A DNA stretch of 64,000 nt from Pandoraea aquatica (lineage in GTDB: Bacteria; Pseudomonadota; Gammaproteobacteria; Burkholderiales; Burkholderiaceae), in NCBI RefSeq assembly GCF_902459565.1, contig NZ_CABPSN010000004.1, forward strand, positions 372,001 through 436,000, in the 5' to 3' direction. The number at the start of each line of letters is the position of its first letter. Position 1 is the first letter of the stretch. Below, piece by piece: positions 1 through 8,370 of this stretch. The notes beneath the pieces are model-generated. The model made no database searches. It was not told the origin of the DNA and saw only the letters and a list, made by a program, of their open reading frames with translations. Both the position numbers and the translations under genes were made by a program.

Positions 1-1
1 A

Positions 2-388
2 AGCGGACGAGGCCGTGCAGTCACGCGGGCGGCTTCCGACGCAGGGTGGCGCGACGCCGGCCGGACAGGCAAGGCGGCGGGTGAGGGCGCGCGCCATGAT
101 CCACCGCGGGCCTTGCATCGCAGACCACGAACGCGCTCGGAAACCGATGCGCGGGACAACGATGCGAGACATTGCAGTCTGTCGGTTCGTGAAAACGAAG
201 TGTTTCATATGTTGGTCGACGGCCTGGCCGTCAACGAGGTTGCCCACGCGCTGCATCTGAGCGAGCGGACGGTCGCATCACACGTCGCGCATATTCTGGA
301 TAAGCTCGCGCTTGGCGACAGCGCGGAACTGATCGGCTACGCCATCCGGCACGGTCTGATCGATGAGGGGAGCGAGGGCGTCGCCTGA
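2..388 (+). CDS. LuxR/NarL-type HTH transcriptional regulator, C-terminal part (5' truncated by window)
   Basis: The frame is open from the first bases of the window to a TGA at 386-388, so the start lies to the left. The last ~65 residues form a LuxR/GerE-type helix-turn-helix: LSVRENEVFHML, then NEVAHALHLSERTVASHV with the SERTVxxHV recognition helix, then ILDKLALGDSAELIGYA. In this family the domain binds DNA and is usually attached to a receiver or sensor domain. The ~40 visible residues before it are Arg/Ala/Gly-rich and match no domain I know, so a linker is likely. Ligand and targets cannot be judged from this fragment. Confidence 0.75.
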   Translation, partial: SGRGRAVTRAASDAGWRDAGRTGKAAGEGARHDPPRALHRRPRTRSETDARDNDARHCSLSVRENEVFHMLVDGLAVNEVAHALHLSERTVASHVAHILDKLALGDSAELIGYAIRHGLIDEGSEGVA

Positions 389-819
389 GACGTATTCGGT
401 GCGAAGCGGGTCCTCACTAGGCAAGTCAACCCGGCGCGTCGCGCGCGGTCGTGATGATCGTTGCGGCGCGCCCGTCACGTGGGCGTCTTCGGGGCGCCTC
501 CCTTACGTTTCTACGTTTCCCTTGCGCTGTCGTTACGTCTGCGACGCCTTCCGTTCGTTCGACACCGCTTCCCCACGTCCCGATTAATTCGGAATGGCTC
601 GGCCGTTACGCTGCGCTTGCATTCACAGCCAACGCGATGGCGCAGTCGGTGATAAGGTGCAGGCTCGACAAAATTCTCACGGAGGGTGCGTGTCATGACG
701 GACGAGCCGCGCGCAAAGCGTCGGTCCGAATGTCTGCGCGTCACCGTCGACACCCCAACAAGCATGGGCGGCGCTTCGCTTGCATGGCGAGTCCGCTCAA
801 GGAATCGAGGACAGACACG
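389..819. other. intergenic region with a possible 42-codon leader ORF
   Basis: About 430 bases separate the regulator from the quinone oxidoreductase. A large antisense reading frame crosses it but looks like a GC-driven shadow. The only structured item is a short frame at 695-823, preceded by GGAGGG, whose stop overlaps the next start codon (listed separately). I see no clear terminator or sigma70 promoter. Confidence 0.5.
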
Positions 820-823
820 ATGA
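695..823 (+). CDS. possible 42-aa leader peptide translationally coupled to the oxidoreductase
   Basis: ATG at 695 is preceded by GGAGGG at about 681-686, a better Shine-Dalgarno site than the downstream gene has. The frame runs 42 codons to a TGA at 821-823, which overlaps the ATG at 820 in the ATGA arrangement typical of translational coupling. The peptide begins MTDEPRAKRRSE and is basic, with no recognisable domain. It could be a real leader, a small protein, or chance. Conservation of start, stop and overlap in relatives would decide. Confidence 0.3.
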   Translation: MTDEPRAKRRSECLRVTVDTPTSMGGASLAWRVRSRNRGQTR

Positions 824-1833
824 AGGCCATCGAGATCACCCAGTACGGCGCACCGGAAGTGCTCAAGCTTACCGAGCGCCCGCGTCCCGAACTCAAGCCG
901 GGCGAAGTGCTCATCAAGGTGAGCGCCTCGGGCGTGAACCGCCCGGACGTGCTTCAGCGCATCGGGCAGTACCCGGTGCCGCCGGGTGCATCGGACCTGC
1001 CGGGGCTGGAAGTGGCAGGCGAAATCGTGGAAGGCGCGCAAGGCGTGCTCGAAGGCGCGGACAACCGCTGGGGCCTGAAGGTCGGCTCGCGAGTGTGCGC
1101 GCTGGTGCAGGGCGGCGGTTACGCCGAGTATTGCACCGCGCCGCTGGCGCAGGTGCTGCCGGTGCCCGACGGGCTGTCGGATGTCGAGGCGGCGTCGTTG
1201 CCTGAAACGTTCTTCACGGTCTGGAGCAATGTGTTCGATCGCGCGCGTCTCGGTGATACCGAGGCGGGTGAGAAGGAGACGCTGCTGGTGCAGGGCGGCA
1301 CGAGCGGGATCGGCGTGACGGCGATTCAACTGGCCGTCGCACTCGGCCATCGCGTATTCGCCACTGCCGGCTCCGAAGACAAGGCGCGTGCCTGCGAGAC
1401 GCTGGGTGCCGAGCGCGGCATCAACTACAAGACGGAAGACTTCGTCGCCGTCACGAAGGAACTCACCAAGGATCGCGGCGTGGACGTCGTGCTCGATATG
1501 GTGGGCGGCGATTACCTGCCGCGCGAAGTGCAGGCGCTGGCGTTCGACGGACGTATCGCCATCATCGCGCTGTTGGGCGGTAGCAAGGCAACGCTGGATA
1601 TGGGGGCGCTGCTGCGTCGCCGTCTCACGGTGACGGGCTCGACGCTGCGCCCGCGTTCGGTGGCGTTCAAGGCGGCCATCGCGAAGAACCTGCACGACAA
1701 GGTCTGGCCGCTGCTCGCCGCGGGCAGGATTCGTCCGGTGATTTATCAAACGTTTCCGGCCGAACAGGCGGACAAAGCCCATGCCTTGATGGAAACGAGC
1801 ACGCACGTCGGCAAGATCGTGCTGACCTGGTAA
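820..1833 (+). CDS. NAD(P)H quinone oxidoreductase, zinc-independent MDR family (PIG3-like)
   Basis: A 337-aa medium-chain dehydrogenase/reductase without the catalytic zinc ligands. The N-terminal GroES-like domain has the family signature around residues 35-60 (SGVNRPDVLQR). The nucleotide-binding fold has QGGTSGIGVTAIQLA near residues 158-172, the NADPH-binding glycine motif. The family reduces quinones with NADPH in the cytosol and takes part in oxidative-stress or xenobiotic metabolism. ATG at 820 was chosen because the homologous start MKAIEITQYGAPEVL begins there; the same frame stays open upstream to 451 but that stretch is not quinone-oxidoreductase-like. GAGGACAG lies just ahead of the start. 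The gene sits upstream of tpiA with a 158-base gap, so it may be a separate unit. Confidence 0.93.
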   Translation: MKAIEITQYGAPEVLKLTERPRPELKPGEVLIKVSASGVNRPDVLQRIGQYPVPPGASDLPGLEVAGEIVEGAQGVLEGADNRWGLKVGSRVCALVQGGGYAEYCTAPLAQVLPVPDGLSDVEAASLPETFFTVWSNVFDRARLGDTEAGEKETLLVQGGTSGIGVTAIQLAVALGHRVFATAGSEDKARACETLGAERGINYKTEDFVAVTKELTKDRGVDVVLDMVGGDYLPREVQALAFDGRIAIIALLGGSKATLDMGALLRRRLTVTGSTLRPRSVAFKAAIAKNLHDKVWPLLAAGRIRPVIYQTFPAEQADKAHALMETSTHVGKIVLTW

Positions 1834-1991
1834 GCGCGTTCTGCCCGATTCGCCGGGCCCAATGCTGTGAATCCGCATCAATACCCCGATTGATGCGGAT
1901 TCACGCGTTAGAAAACCGGTGAAATTGACCCCCATGCCCCGGACGCACTAGAATGAGAGGTTTTTCGTCTATACGCATTGGGGGATAAGGC

Positions 1992-2792
1992 GTGACAACT
2001 GGTACCGCAGCTTCGGGTCGCACCATCAGCCGTAAGGCTGGCAAGCTCGTCGTGGGCAATTGGAAACTGCACGGCAGTCTGGCCGGCAATGAGGCGCTGC
2101 TGGGCGACCTGCTGGCTTCGCCTGTGCTCAGCGCACCGGGCGTGACCGCGGCCGTTTGTGTGCCGTTCCCCTATCTCGCACAATGCCAGACCCGTCTCTC
2201 GGGGCAGGTGCTGGGCTTCGGTGCGCAAGACGTGTCGGCGCAAGTGAACGGCGCGTTCACCGGCGAAGTCGCCGCGCAAATGATCGCCGAGTTCGGTGCG
2301 AAGTTCGTGATCGTCGGTCACTCGGAGCGTCGTGCATATCACGGCGAGACGGATGCGAGTGTGGCGGCCAAGACGCTGCGCGTGCTCGATGCCGGAATGA
2401 CGCCGATCGTGTGCATCGGTGAAACGCTGGCCGAGCGCGAAGCCGGTGAGACGATGGCAGTCGTTACGCGTCAGCTCGAAACGGTGCTCGCGGCACTGAC
2501 GGTCGAGCAGGCGGCGCAGATCGTCGTTGCCTACGAGCCGGTCTGGGCGATCGGCACGGGCAAGACGGCGACGTCGGCGCAAGCGCAGGAAGTGCATGCG
2601 CATCTGCGTTCGCTGCTGCGTGCGAAGGGTGAGGCGGTTGTGGATGTGGCGGTGTTGTACGGCGGCAGCGTGAAGCCGGACAACGCGGTCGAACTGTTCT
2701 CGATGGCGGACGTCGATGGGGGTCTGATCGGCGGTGCGGCGTTGAAGGCAGCGGATTTTCTGGCGATTTGCGAGGCAGGTCTGTCGCGCTAA
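1992..2792 (+). CDS. tpiA: triosephosphate isomerase
   Basis: A 266-aa cytosolic glycolytic enzyme that interconverts dihydroxyacetone phosphate and glyceraldehyde 3-phosphate. The catalytic set is complete: GNWK (N23, K25), the electrophilic His in VGHSERR (H110) and the base Glu in [10 protein letters not shown] (E182), followed by the phosphate loop YGGSVKPDN. The start is a GTG after GGGGATAAGGC; no suitable ATG lies nearby, and the N-terminus carries about 15 residues more than the minimal family start. It lies 100 bases upstream of secG, the usual betaproteobacterial neighbour. Confidence 0.97.
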   Translation: MTTGTAASGRTISRKAGKLVVGNWKLHGSLAGNEALLGDLLASPVLSAPGVTAAVCVPFPYLAQCQTRLSGQVLGFGAQDVSAQVNGAFTGEVAAQMIAEFGAKFVIVGHSERRAYHGETDASVAAKTLRVLDAGMTPIVCIGETLAEREAGETMAVVTRQLETVLAALTVEQAAQIVVAYEPVWAIGTGKTATSAQAQEVHAHLRSLLRAKGEAVVDVAVLYGGSVKPDNAVELFSMADVDGGLIGGAALKAADFLAICEAGLSR

Positions 2793-2797
2793 TGCCG

Positions 2798-2819
2798 ATA
2801 CCGTTTGTTGTAACGGTAT
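2798..2819 (+). terminator. stem-loop between tpiA and secG
   Basis: ATACCGTT (2798-2805) and AACGGTAT (2812-2819) form an 8-bp stem with a 6-base loop directly after the tpiA stop. No T-run follows, so it may be an attenuator or mRNA 3' stabiliser rather than a full terminator. Confidence 0.35.
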
Positions 2820-2892
2820 GAAATAGTCATGACGCAGTGCATCAATTTCGCTGCGAATCGGATGAATTGGATTCTTCTATACGGGTGGTGAG

Positions 2893-3261
2893 ATGGGGTT
2901 GTTGAAAACGTTGTTGATCGTGGTGCAGGTGCTTTCCGCGCTGGGCATTATCGGTCTGGTGTTGTTGCAGCATGGCAAGGGTGCCGACATGGGCGCGGCA
3001 TTCGGCAGCGGTTCGTCGGGTAGTCTTTTCGGCGCATCGGGCTCGGCCAACTTCCTGTCGCGCACCACGGCTGCACTGGCTGCGGTGTTCTTTGTGACCA
3101 CGCTGGGCCTGACTTATATGGGTTCGTACAAGCCGGCATCAAACATCGGTGTCCTTGGTAATTTGCCTGCGGCCACTGCGCCGGCAACGGCTTCCGCACC
3201 CGCTGCAGCAAGTGCCCCGGCACCCGCTTCGGTTGCGAATCCGCAAGACGTGCCGAAGTAA
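2893..3261 (+). CDS. secG: protein translocase subunit SecG
   Basis: A 122-aa inner-membrane subunit of the SecYEG translocon. Two hydrophobic helices (about residues 4-26 and 56-77) flank the conserved cytoplasmic Gly/Ser-rich loop (LLQHGKGADMGAAFGSG, then SLFGASGSANFLSR). The tail from about residue 90 is a low-complexity Ala/Pro/Ser stretch, common in betaproteobacterial SecG. GGTGGTGAG precedes the ATG. The gene sits between tpiA and the tRNA-Leu gene, the standard placement. Confidence 0.96.
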   Translation: MGLLKTLLIVVQVLSALGIIGLVLLQHGKGADMGAAFGSGSSGSLFGASGSANFLSRTTAALAAVFFVTTLGLTYMGSYKPASNIGVLGNLPAATAPATASAPAAASAPAPASVANPQDVPK

Positions 3262-3325
3262 TTCGCATCGCGTTTGTGACAAGTAATACGTTGTAAAGAA
3301 AGTTGAAAAAAAATCGATTTGTGCA

Positions 3326-3354
3326 TTGAACAAAATGCCGAAGGGCGCTAATAT
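3326..3354 (+). promoter_or_regulatory. sigma70-type promoter of the tRNA-Leu gene
   Basis: TTGAAC (3326-3331) and TAATAT (3349-3354) are separated by exactly 17 bases, about 50 bases before the tRNA. The surrounding DNA is AT-rich compared with the rest of the window. This fits a strong constitutive stable-RNA promoter. Confidence 0.7.
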
Positions 3355-3403
3355 AGCGGTCTTGAAGCGATTCGTAAGTGACAGCGGATTGCAGACTATG
3401 AAT

Positions 3404-3488
3404 GCCGACGTGGTGAAATTGGTAGACACGCTATCTTGAGGGGGTAGTGGCGAAAGCTGTGCGAGTTCGAGTCTCGCCGTCGGCACCA
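3404..3488 (+). tRNA. tRNA-Leu (anticodon GAG)
   Basis: An 85-base class II tRNA. The acceptor arm GCCGACG pairs with CGTCGGC (3478-3484), followed by discriminator A and encoded CCA (3486-3488). The D-arm contains TGGTGAAATTGGTAGACACG, typical of tRNA-Leu. The anticodon stem CTATC/GGTAG encloses loop TTGAGGG, giving anticodon GAG. A long variable arm and a GTTCGAGTCTC T-arm follow. Its position between secG and nuoA matches other Burkholderiales. Confidence 0.97.
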
Positions 3489-3499
3489 CAGTTCTACGA

Positions 3500-3540
3500 T
3501 GCCAGCCTTGCGTTTATGCTTTGGCTGGCATTTTATTTTG
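3500..3540 (+). terminator. rho-independent terminator of tRNA-Leu
   Basis: TGCCAGCC (3500-3507) pairs with GGCTGGCA (3523-3530), followed by TTTTATTTTG. It starts 12 bases after the tRNA CCA end and separates that transcript from the nuo operon. Confidence 0.8.
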
Positions 3541-3618
3541 TGCTCACCGTTCATCCGCTTTCCGGTCCCCACACCATCGACGAGAGCGGTTCTTTGAACT
3601 AACCGAAAGAGGGTAGAG

Positions 3619-3978
3619 TTGAACCTCGGAACCTATTATCCCGTCCTGCTGTTTATTCTGGTAGGTGGCGGTCTTGGGGCGGTACTGATTGGCGTCGGTA
3701 AATTCCTCGGCCCCAACAATCCCGACAGCGAAAAACTCTCTCCGTACGAGTGCGGCTTCGAGGCATTCGAAGACGCGCGCATGAAGTTTGATGTGCGCTA
3801 CTATCTCGTCGCCATCCTTTTCATCCTGTTCGATCTCGAAACGGCATTTCTGTTTCCGTGGGGCGTCGCCCTGCGCGATATCGGCTGGGTGGGCTTTATC
3901 TCCATGATGGGTTTCCTGCTTGAACTGCTCGTCGGTTTCGTTTTCCTGTGGAAGCGCGGTGCGCTCGACTGGGAATAA
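3619..3978 (+). CDS. nuoA: NADH-quinone oxidoreductase subunit A
   Basis: A 119-aa membrane subunit of complex I and first gene of the nuo operon. It has three hydrophobic helices, and between helices 1 and 2 the conserved loop [21 protein letters not shown], whose Cys and acidic residues line the quinone-cavity exit. The start is a TTG: AGAGGG sits 5 bases upstream and the first residues [12 protein letters not shown] match family N-termini. NuoA, J, K and H form the membrane segment that joins the quinone site to the proton pumps. Confidence 0.96.
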   Translation: MNLGTYYPVLLFILVGGGLGAVLIGVGKFLGPNNPDSEKLSPYECGFEAFEDARMKFDVRYYLVAILFILFDLETAFLFPWGVALRDIGWVGFISMMGFLLELLVGFVFLWKRGALDWE

Positions 3979-4026
3979 GACCGTCAACGTAACTGGCAGC
4001 ATTGCAGAAGGATTCAGGGTAAGCAT

Positions 4027-4506
4027 ATGAGCATCGAAGGGGTTTTGCGCGAAGGGTTCGTCACCACCACGGCTGACAAACTCATCAACTGGACGCGTAC
4101 GGGTTCGCTTTGGCCGATGACGTTCGGCCTCGCGTGCTGTGCCGTTGAAATGATGCACGCCGGCGCGGCGCGTTACGATCTGGACCGGTTTGGCGTGGTG
4201 TTCCGCCCCAGCCCGCGTCAGTCGGACGTGATGATCGTGGCCGGTACGCTGTGTAACAAGATGGCGCCCGCGCTGCGTAAGGTCTACGACCAGATGGCCG
4301 AGCCGCGCTGGGTGATCTCGATGGGGTCGTGCGCCAACGGCGGCGGCTACTATCACTATTCCTACTCGGTGGTGCGCGGTTGCGATCGCATCGTGCCGGT
4401 CGACGTCTACGTGCCGGGCTGTCCGCCGACGGCCGAGGCGCTGGTCTACGGCATCATCCAGTTGCAGTCGAAGATCAAGCGGACTGCGACGATCGCGCGT
4501 AAATAA
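4027..4506 (+). CDS. nuoB: NADH-quinone oxidoreductase subunit B
   Basis: A 159-aa peripheral subunit that holds the terminal 4Fe-4S cluster N2, which hands electrons to quinone. The N2 ligands are visible: adjacent C37 and C38 ([10 protein letters not shown]), C102 (MGSCANGGG) and C132 (VPGCPPTAE). It lies 48 bases after nuoA and 12 bases before nuoC. Length is normal for the betaproteobacterial form. Confidence 0.98.
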   Translation: MSIEGVLREGFVTTTADKLINWTRTGSLWPMTFGLACCAVEMMHAGAARYDLDRFGVVFRPSPRQSDVMIVAGTLCNKMAPALRKVYDQMAEPRWVISMGSCANGGGYYHYSYSVVRGCDRIVPVDVYVPGCPPTAEALVYGIIQLQSKIKRTATIARK

Positions 4507-4518
4507 CCGCTACCGCCC

Positions 4519-5118
4519 ATGTCTACACTAGAAAAACTCAAGACCACCCTACAAAACGTGCTTGGCCCCCGGGCCGAGCAGTTGGTGGAAGCCCTCGACG
4601 AGCTCACGCTCACCGTCAAGGCTAGCGACTATCTCGAAGTGGCGCGTACGCTGCGCGATCATCCCGAGCTGAAGTTCGAGCAACTGATGGACGTTGCCGG
4701 TCTCGACTATTCGGCTTACGGCGATGGCGCATACGACGGTCCCCGTTACGCCGCCGTGTCGCATCTGCTCTCGCTCACCCACAACTGGCGTCTGCGTGTG
4801 CGCGTGTTCGCACCGGAAGACGATCTGCCGGTCGTGGCGTCGCTGATCGATCTGTGGAGCTCGGCCGACTGGTTCGAGCGCGAAGCCTTCGATCTGGTCG
4901 GTATCGTGTTCGAAGGTCACCCGGACCTGCGCCGTATTCTCACGGACTACGGCTTTATCGGTCACCCGTTCCGCAAGGACTTCCCGACGTCGGGTTATGT
5001 CGAGATGCGTTACGACCCGGAGCAGAAGCGAGTGATCTATCAGCCGGTGACGATCGAGCCGCGCGAAATTACGCCGCGCATCATCCGCGAAGAGCATTAC
5101 GCCGGTCTGAAACATTAA
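4519..5118 (+). CDS. nuoC: NADH-quinone oxidoreductase subunit C
   Basis: A 199-aa hydrophilic subunit (the 30-kDa homologue) packing against NuoD near the quinone site. It carries the family signature [20 protein letters not shown] and then [19 protein letters not shown]. It is separate from nuoD, unlike the fused nuoCD of Escherichia coli. Nine bases separate its stop from the nuoD start. Confidence 0.97.
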   Translation: MSTLEKLKTTLQNVLGPRAEQLVEALDELTLTVKASDYLEVARTLRDHPELKFEQLMDVAGLDYSAYGDGAYDGPRYAAVSHLLSLTHNWRLRVRVFAPEDDLPVVASLIDLWSSADWFEREAFDLVGIVFEGHPDLRRILTDYGFIGHPFRKDFPTSGYVEMRYDPEQKRVIYQPVTIEPREITPRIIREEHYAGLKH

Positions 5119-5127
5119 GGTGGCCTT

Positions 5128-6381
5128 GTGGCAGACATCAAGAACTACACCCTGAACTTCGGTCCGCAGCACCCGGCCGCGCACGGCGTGCTGCGCCTGG
5201 TGCTCGAGCTGGACGGCGAAGTCATCCAGCGCGCCGATCCGCACATCGGCCTGTTGCACCGTGCGACCGAAAAACTCGCCGAATCGAAGACGTTCCTGCA
5301 ATCCGTGCCGTACATGGATCGTCTCGATTATGTGTCGATGATGTGCAATGAGCACGCATACGTCATGGCGATCGAAAAGCTGCTCGGCGTCGACGTGCCG
5401 ATTCGCGCACAATACATCCGTGTGATGTTCGATGAGATCACGCGCGTGCTGAACCACCTGATGTGGATCGGCTCGCACGCCCTCGACGTGGGCGCGATGG
5501 CCGTGTTCCTGTACGCCTTCCGTGAGCGCGAAGACCTGTTCGACGTGTACGAAGCCGTCTCGGGTGCGCGTATGCACGCGGCCTACTACCGTCCGGGCGG
5601 CGTGTATCGCGACCTGCCGGACACGATGCCGAAATATCGTGCGTCGAAGATGCACAACGAGCGCGCGATCAAGAAGATGAACGAAGCACGCGAAGGCTCG
5701 CTGCTCGACTTCATCGAAGATTTCGCCGTTCGTTTCCCGAAGTGTGTCGACGAGTACGAAACGCTGCTCACCGACAACCGTATCTGGAAGCAACGTCTGG
5801 TGGGTATCGGCGTGGTGTCGCCTGAGCGCGCGATGCAGCTCGGCTTCTCCGGCGCGATGCTGCGCGGTTCGGGCATTGCCTGGGACTTGCGCAAGAAGCA
5901 GCCGTACGAAGTGTACGACCGCCTCGATTTCGAAATTCCGGTGGGTAAGGAAGGCGATTGCTACGACCGTTATCTGGTGCGCGTGGAAGAAATGCGCCAG
6001 TCGGCCAGCCTGATCCGCCAGTGCGTGAAGTGGCTGCGTGCGAATCCGGGTCCGGTGATCACCGACAACCACAAGGTGGCTCCGCCGTCACGCGTCGAAA
6101 TGAAGTCGAACATGGAAGAGCTGATTCACCACTTCAAGCTCTTCACGGAAGGCTTCCACGTGCCCGCCGGCGAGACGTATGCCGCTGTCGAGCACCCGAA
6201 GGGCGAGTTCGGTATCTATCTGGTGTCGGACGGTGCCAATAAGCCGTATCGCCTGAAGATTCGTGCGCCGGGCTTTGCCCACCTTTCGGCGCTCAACGAG
6301 ATGGCGAAGGGTCACATGATTGCCGATGCTGTGGCGATCATCGGTACCCAGGACATCGTGTTCGGCGAGATCGATCGCTAA
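5128..6381 (+). CDS. nuoD: NADH-quinone oxidoreductase subunit D
   Basis: A 417-aa, 49-kDa-type subunit that forms the quinone-binding pocket with NuoB. The N-terminal [14 protein letters not shown] (GPxHPAxHG) contains the quinone-contacting His, and the end [14 protein letters not shown] is the conserved C-terminus. The start is GTG after TAAGGTGG. A ~170-base gap follows before nuoE, the longest within the operon; it contains no reading frame I would support. Confidence 0.98.
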   Translation: MADIKNYTLNFGPQHPAAHGVLRLVLELDGEVIQRADPHIGLLHRATEKLAESKTFLQSVPYMDRLDYVSMMCNEHAYVMAIEKLLGVDVPIRAQYIRVMFDEITRVLNHLMWIGSHALDVGAMAVFLYAFREREDLFDVYEAVSGARMHAAYYRPGGVYRDLPDTMPKYRASKMHNERAIKKMNEAREGSLLDFIEDFAVRFPKCVDEYETLLTDNRIWKQRLVGIGVVSPERAMQLGFSGAMLRGSGIAWDLRKKQPYEVYDRLDFEIPVGKEGDCYDRYLVRVEEMRQSASLIRQCVKWLRANPGPVITDNHKVAPPSRVEMKSNMEELIHHFKLFTEGFHVPAGETYAAVEHPKGEFGIYLVSDGANKPYRLKIRAPGFAHLSALNEMAKGHMIADAVAIIGTQDIVFGEIDR

Positions 6382-6551
6382 GTGCGCAGCGGACGCTTCG
6401 CGCGTTCGCGAGTTTTATTCGGCGGGGTTTCGCAGGTCGATACCGTTGCCGTTCCAGTAGCCGTGCCAGTCGTGCGTGGGCAGTCGAGAAAATCGGCGCG
6501 CCCGCGCTGGCACGAGCGGGGATAACGTTTTAGAGAACAGTCGGATCGGAA

Positions 6552-7052
6552 ATGCTTTCTCCCGAAGCCCTGAAGAAAATCGACCGTGCCGTTGCCAAAT
6601 ACCCTGCCGAGCAGAAGCAGTCGGCAGTGATGCACGCCCTTGCCGTAGCGCAGGTCGAAAAAGGCTGGTTGTCGCCCGAAGTGATGCAATTCGTGGCGGA
6701 CTACCTCGAGATGCCCGCAGTCGCGGTGCAAGAGGTCGCAACCTTCTACACCATGTTCAACACGAGCCCGACGGGCAAGTTCAAGTTGACCGTGTGCACG
6801 AACCTGCCTTGCCAGCTCACGCGTGGCGAAGAAATGGCTAAGTACCTGAAGGAGAAGTTGGGCGTCGAGTATGGCGACATCACGCCCGACGGCCTCTTCA
6901 CGGTCAAGGAAGGTGAGTGCATGGGCGCTTGCGGCGACGCTCCCGTCATGCTGGTGAATAACCATCGCATGTGCGGCTTCATGAACGAAGAAAAGGTCGA
7001 CGCGCTCATCAACGAGCTGACGGCCAAGGGCGCTGCAGGAGAGAAAGCATGA
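6552..7052 (+). CDS. nuoE: NADH-quinone oxidoreductase subunit E
   Basis: A 166-aa thioredoxin-fold subunit of the NADH-input module. The four ligands of the 2Fe-2S cluster N1a are C82 and C87 (VCTNLPCQL) and C123 and C127 ([10 protein letters not shown]). The stop overlaps the nuoF start (ATGA at 7049-7052), indicating translational coupling between the two NADH-module subunits. Confidence 0.97.
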   Translation: MLSPEALKKIDRAVAKYPAEQKQSAVMHALAVAQVEKGWLSPEVMQFVADYLEMPAVAVQEVATFYTMFNTSPTGKFKLTVCTNLPCQLTRGEEMAKYLKEKLGVEYGDITPDGLFTVKEGECMGACGDAPVMLVNNHRMCGFMNEEKVDALINELTAKGAAGEKA

Positions 7053-8341
7053 CGTCGCTGCACAACCGTCACATCAAGCCGCTGATTCTTGCTGATCTGA
7101 ACGGCGAGAACTGGCACCTCGAAGATTACGTCAAGCGCGGTGGTTACCAGCAGCTTGCACGCATTCTGAAAGAGGGCATCACGCCGGAGCAGGTGATTGC
7201 CGACGTCAAGGCGTCGGGCCTGCGTGGTCGTGGAGGCGCAGGCTTCCCGACCGGTCTGAAGTGGAGCTTCATGCCGCGCGCGTTCCCGGGTCAGAAGTAC
7301 CTCGTCTGCAATTCGGACGAAGGCGAGCCGGGTACGTTCAAAGACCGCGACATCATGCGCTACAACCCGCATTCGTTGATCGAAGGGATGGCCATCGGTG
7401 CTTACGCCATGGGCATTTCGGTCGGCTACAACTACATCCACGGTGAAATCTACGAAGTGTACGAACGCTTCGAAGAAGCTCTGGAAGAAGCGCGCGCAGC
7501 CGGTTATCTGGGCAACAACATTCTTGGCACGGACTTCTCGTTCGAGTTGCACGCTCACCACGGTTACGGTGCGTACATCTGCGGCGAAGAAACCGCGTTG
7601 CTCGAATCGCTCGAAGGCAAGAAGGGTCAGCCGCGTTTCAAGCCGCCTTTCCCGGCGAGCTTCGGTCTGTACGGTAAGCCTACGACCATCAACAACACCG
7701 AAACGTTCGCAGCCGTTCCGTTCCTGCTGGCCACGGGCCCGCAGCAGTATCTGGAAATGGGCAAGCCGAACAACGGCGGCACCAAGATTTTCTCGGTGTC
7801 GGGCGACGTCGAGTTGCCGGGCAACTACGAAGTGCCGCTGGGCACGCCGTTCGGCGAACTGCTCGAACTGGCCGGTGGCATGCGCGGTGGCAAGAAGTTG
7901 AAGGCAGTGATTCCTGGCGGTTCGTCGGCACCTGTCGTGCCGGCCGGGCTGATGATGGAAACCACGATGGACTACGACAGCATCGCCAAGGCTGGCTCGA
8001 TGCTGGGTTCGGGCGCGGTGATCGTCATGGACGAAACGCGCTGCATGGTGAAGTCGCTGCTGCGTCTGTCGTACTTCTACTACGAAGAATCGTGCGGTCA
8101 GTGCACGCCGTGCCGTGAAGGTACTGGCTGGCTGTGGCGCGTGGTCAATCGTATCGAGCATGGTGAAGGCCGCAAGGAAGATCTGGACCTGCTCAACTCG
8201 GTGGCCGAGAACATCATGGGCCGTACCATTTGCGCGCTGGGCGATGCCGCAGCGATGCCGGTGCGCGGCATGCTCAAACACTTCTGGGACGAGTTCGCCT
8301 ACCACGTCGAGCACAAGCATTGCTTGGTCGGCGCTCACTAA
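7049..8341 (+). CDS. nuoF: NADH-quinone oxidoreductase subunit F (NADH- and FMN-binding)
   Basis: A 430-aa subunit that oxidises NADH and passes electrons through FMN to cluster N3. The nucleotide/FMN motif [10 protein letters not shown] is at about residues 60-69. The FMN-site region [15 protein letters not shown] and the N3 cluster ligands SCGQCTPC (C349, C352, C355, with a later Cys near 395) are all present. The frame is open further upstream, but ATG at 7049 gives the family N-terminus [12 protein letters not shown] and overlaps the nuoE stop. Confidence 0.98.
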   Translation: MTSLHNRHIKPLILADLNGENWHLEDYVKRGGYQQLARILKEGITPEQVIADVKASGLRGRGGAGFPTGLKWSFMPRAFPGQKYLVCNSDEGEPGTFKDRDIMRYNPHSLIEGMAIGAYAMGISVGYNYIHGEIYEVYERFEEALEEARAAGYLGNNILGTDFSFELHAHHGYGAYICGEETALLESLEGKKGQPRFKPPFPASFGLYGKPTTINNTETFAAVPFLLATGPQQYLEMGKPNNGGTKIFSVSGDVELPGNYEVPLGTPFGELLELAGGMRGGKKLKAVIPGGSSAPVVPAGLMMETTMDYDSIAKAGSMLGSGAVIVMDETRCMVKSLLRLSYFYYEESCGQCTPCREGTGWLWRVVNRIEHGEGRKEDLDLLNSVAENIMGRTICALGDAAAMPVRGMLKHFWDEFAYHVEHKHCLVGAH

Positions 8342-8370
8342 TCCCTTTTGACGCTTGGCATTGAACCGCT

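Noticed and set aside
451..819. Extended N-terminus for the quinone oxidoreductase
   Set aside because: The frame is open, but the family start is at 820 and the upstream residues look random.
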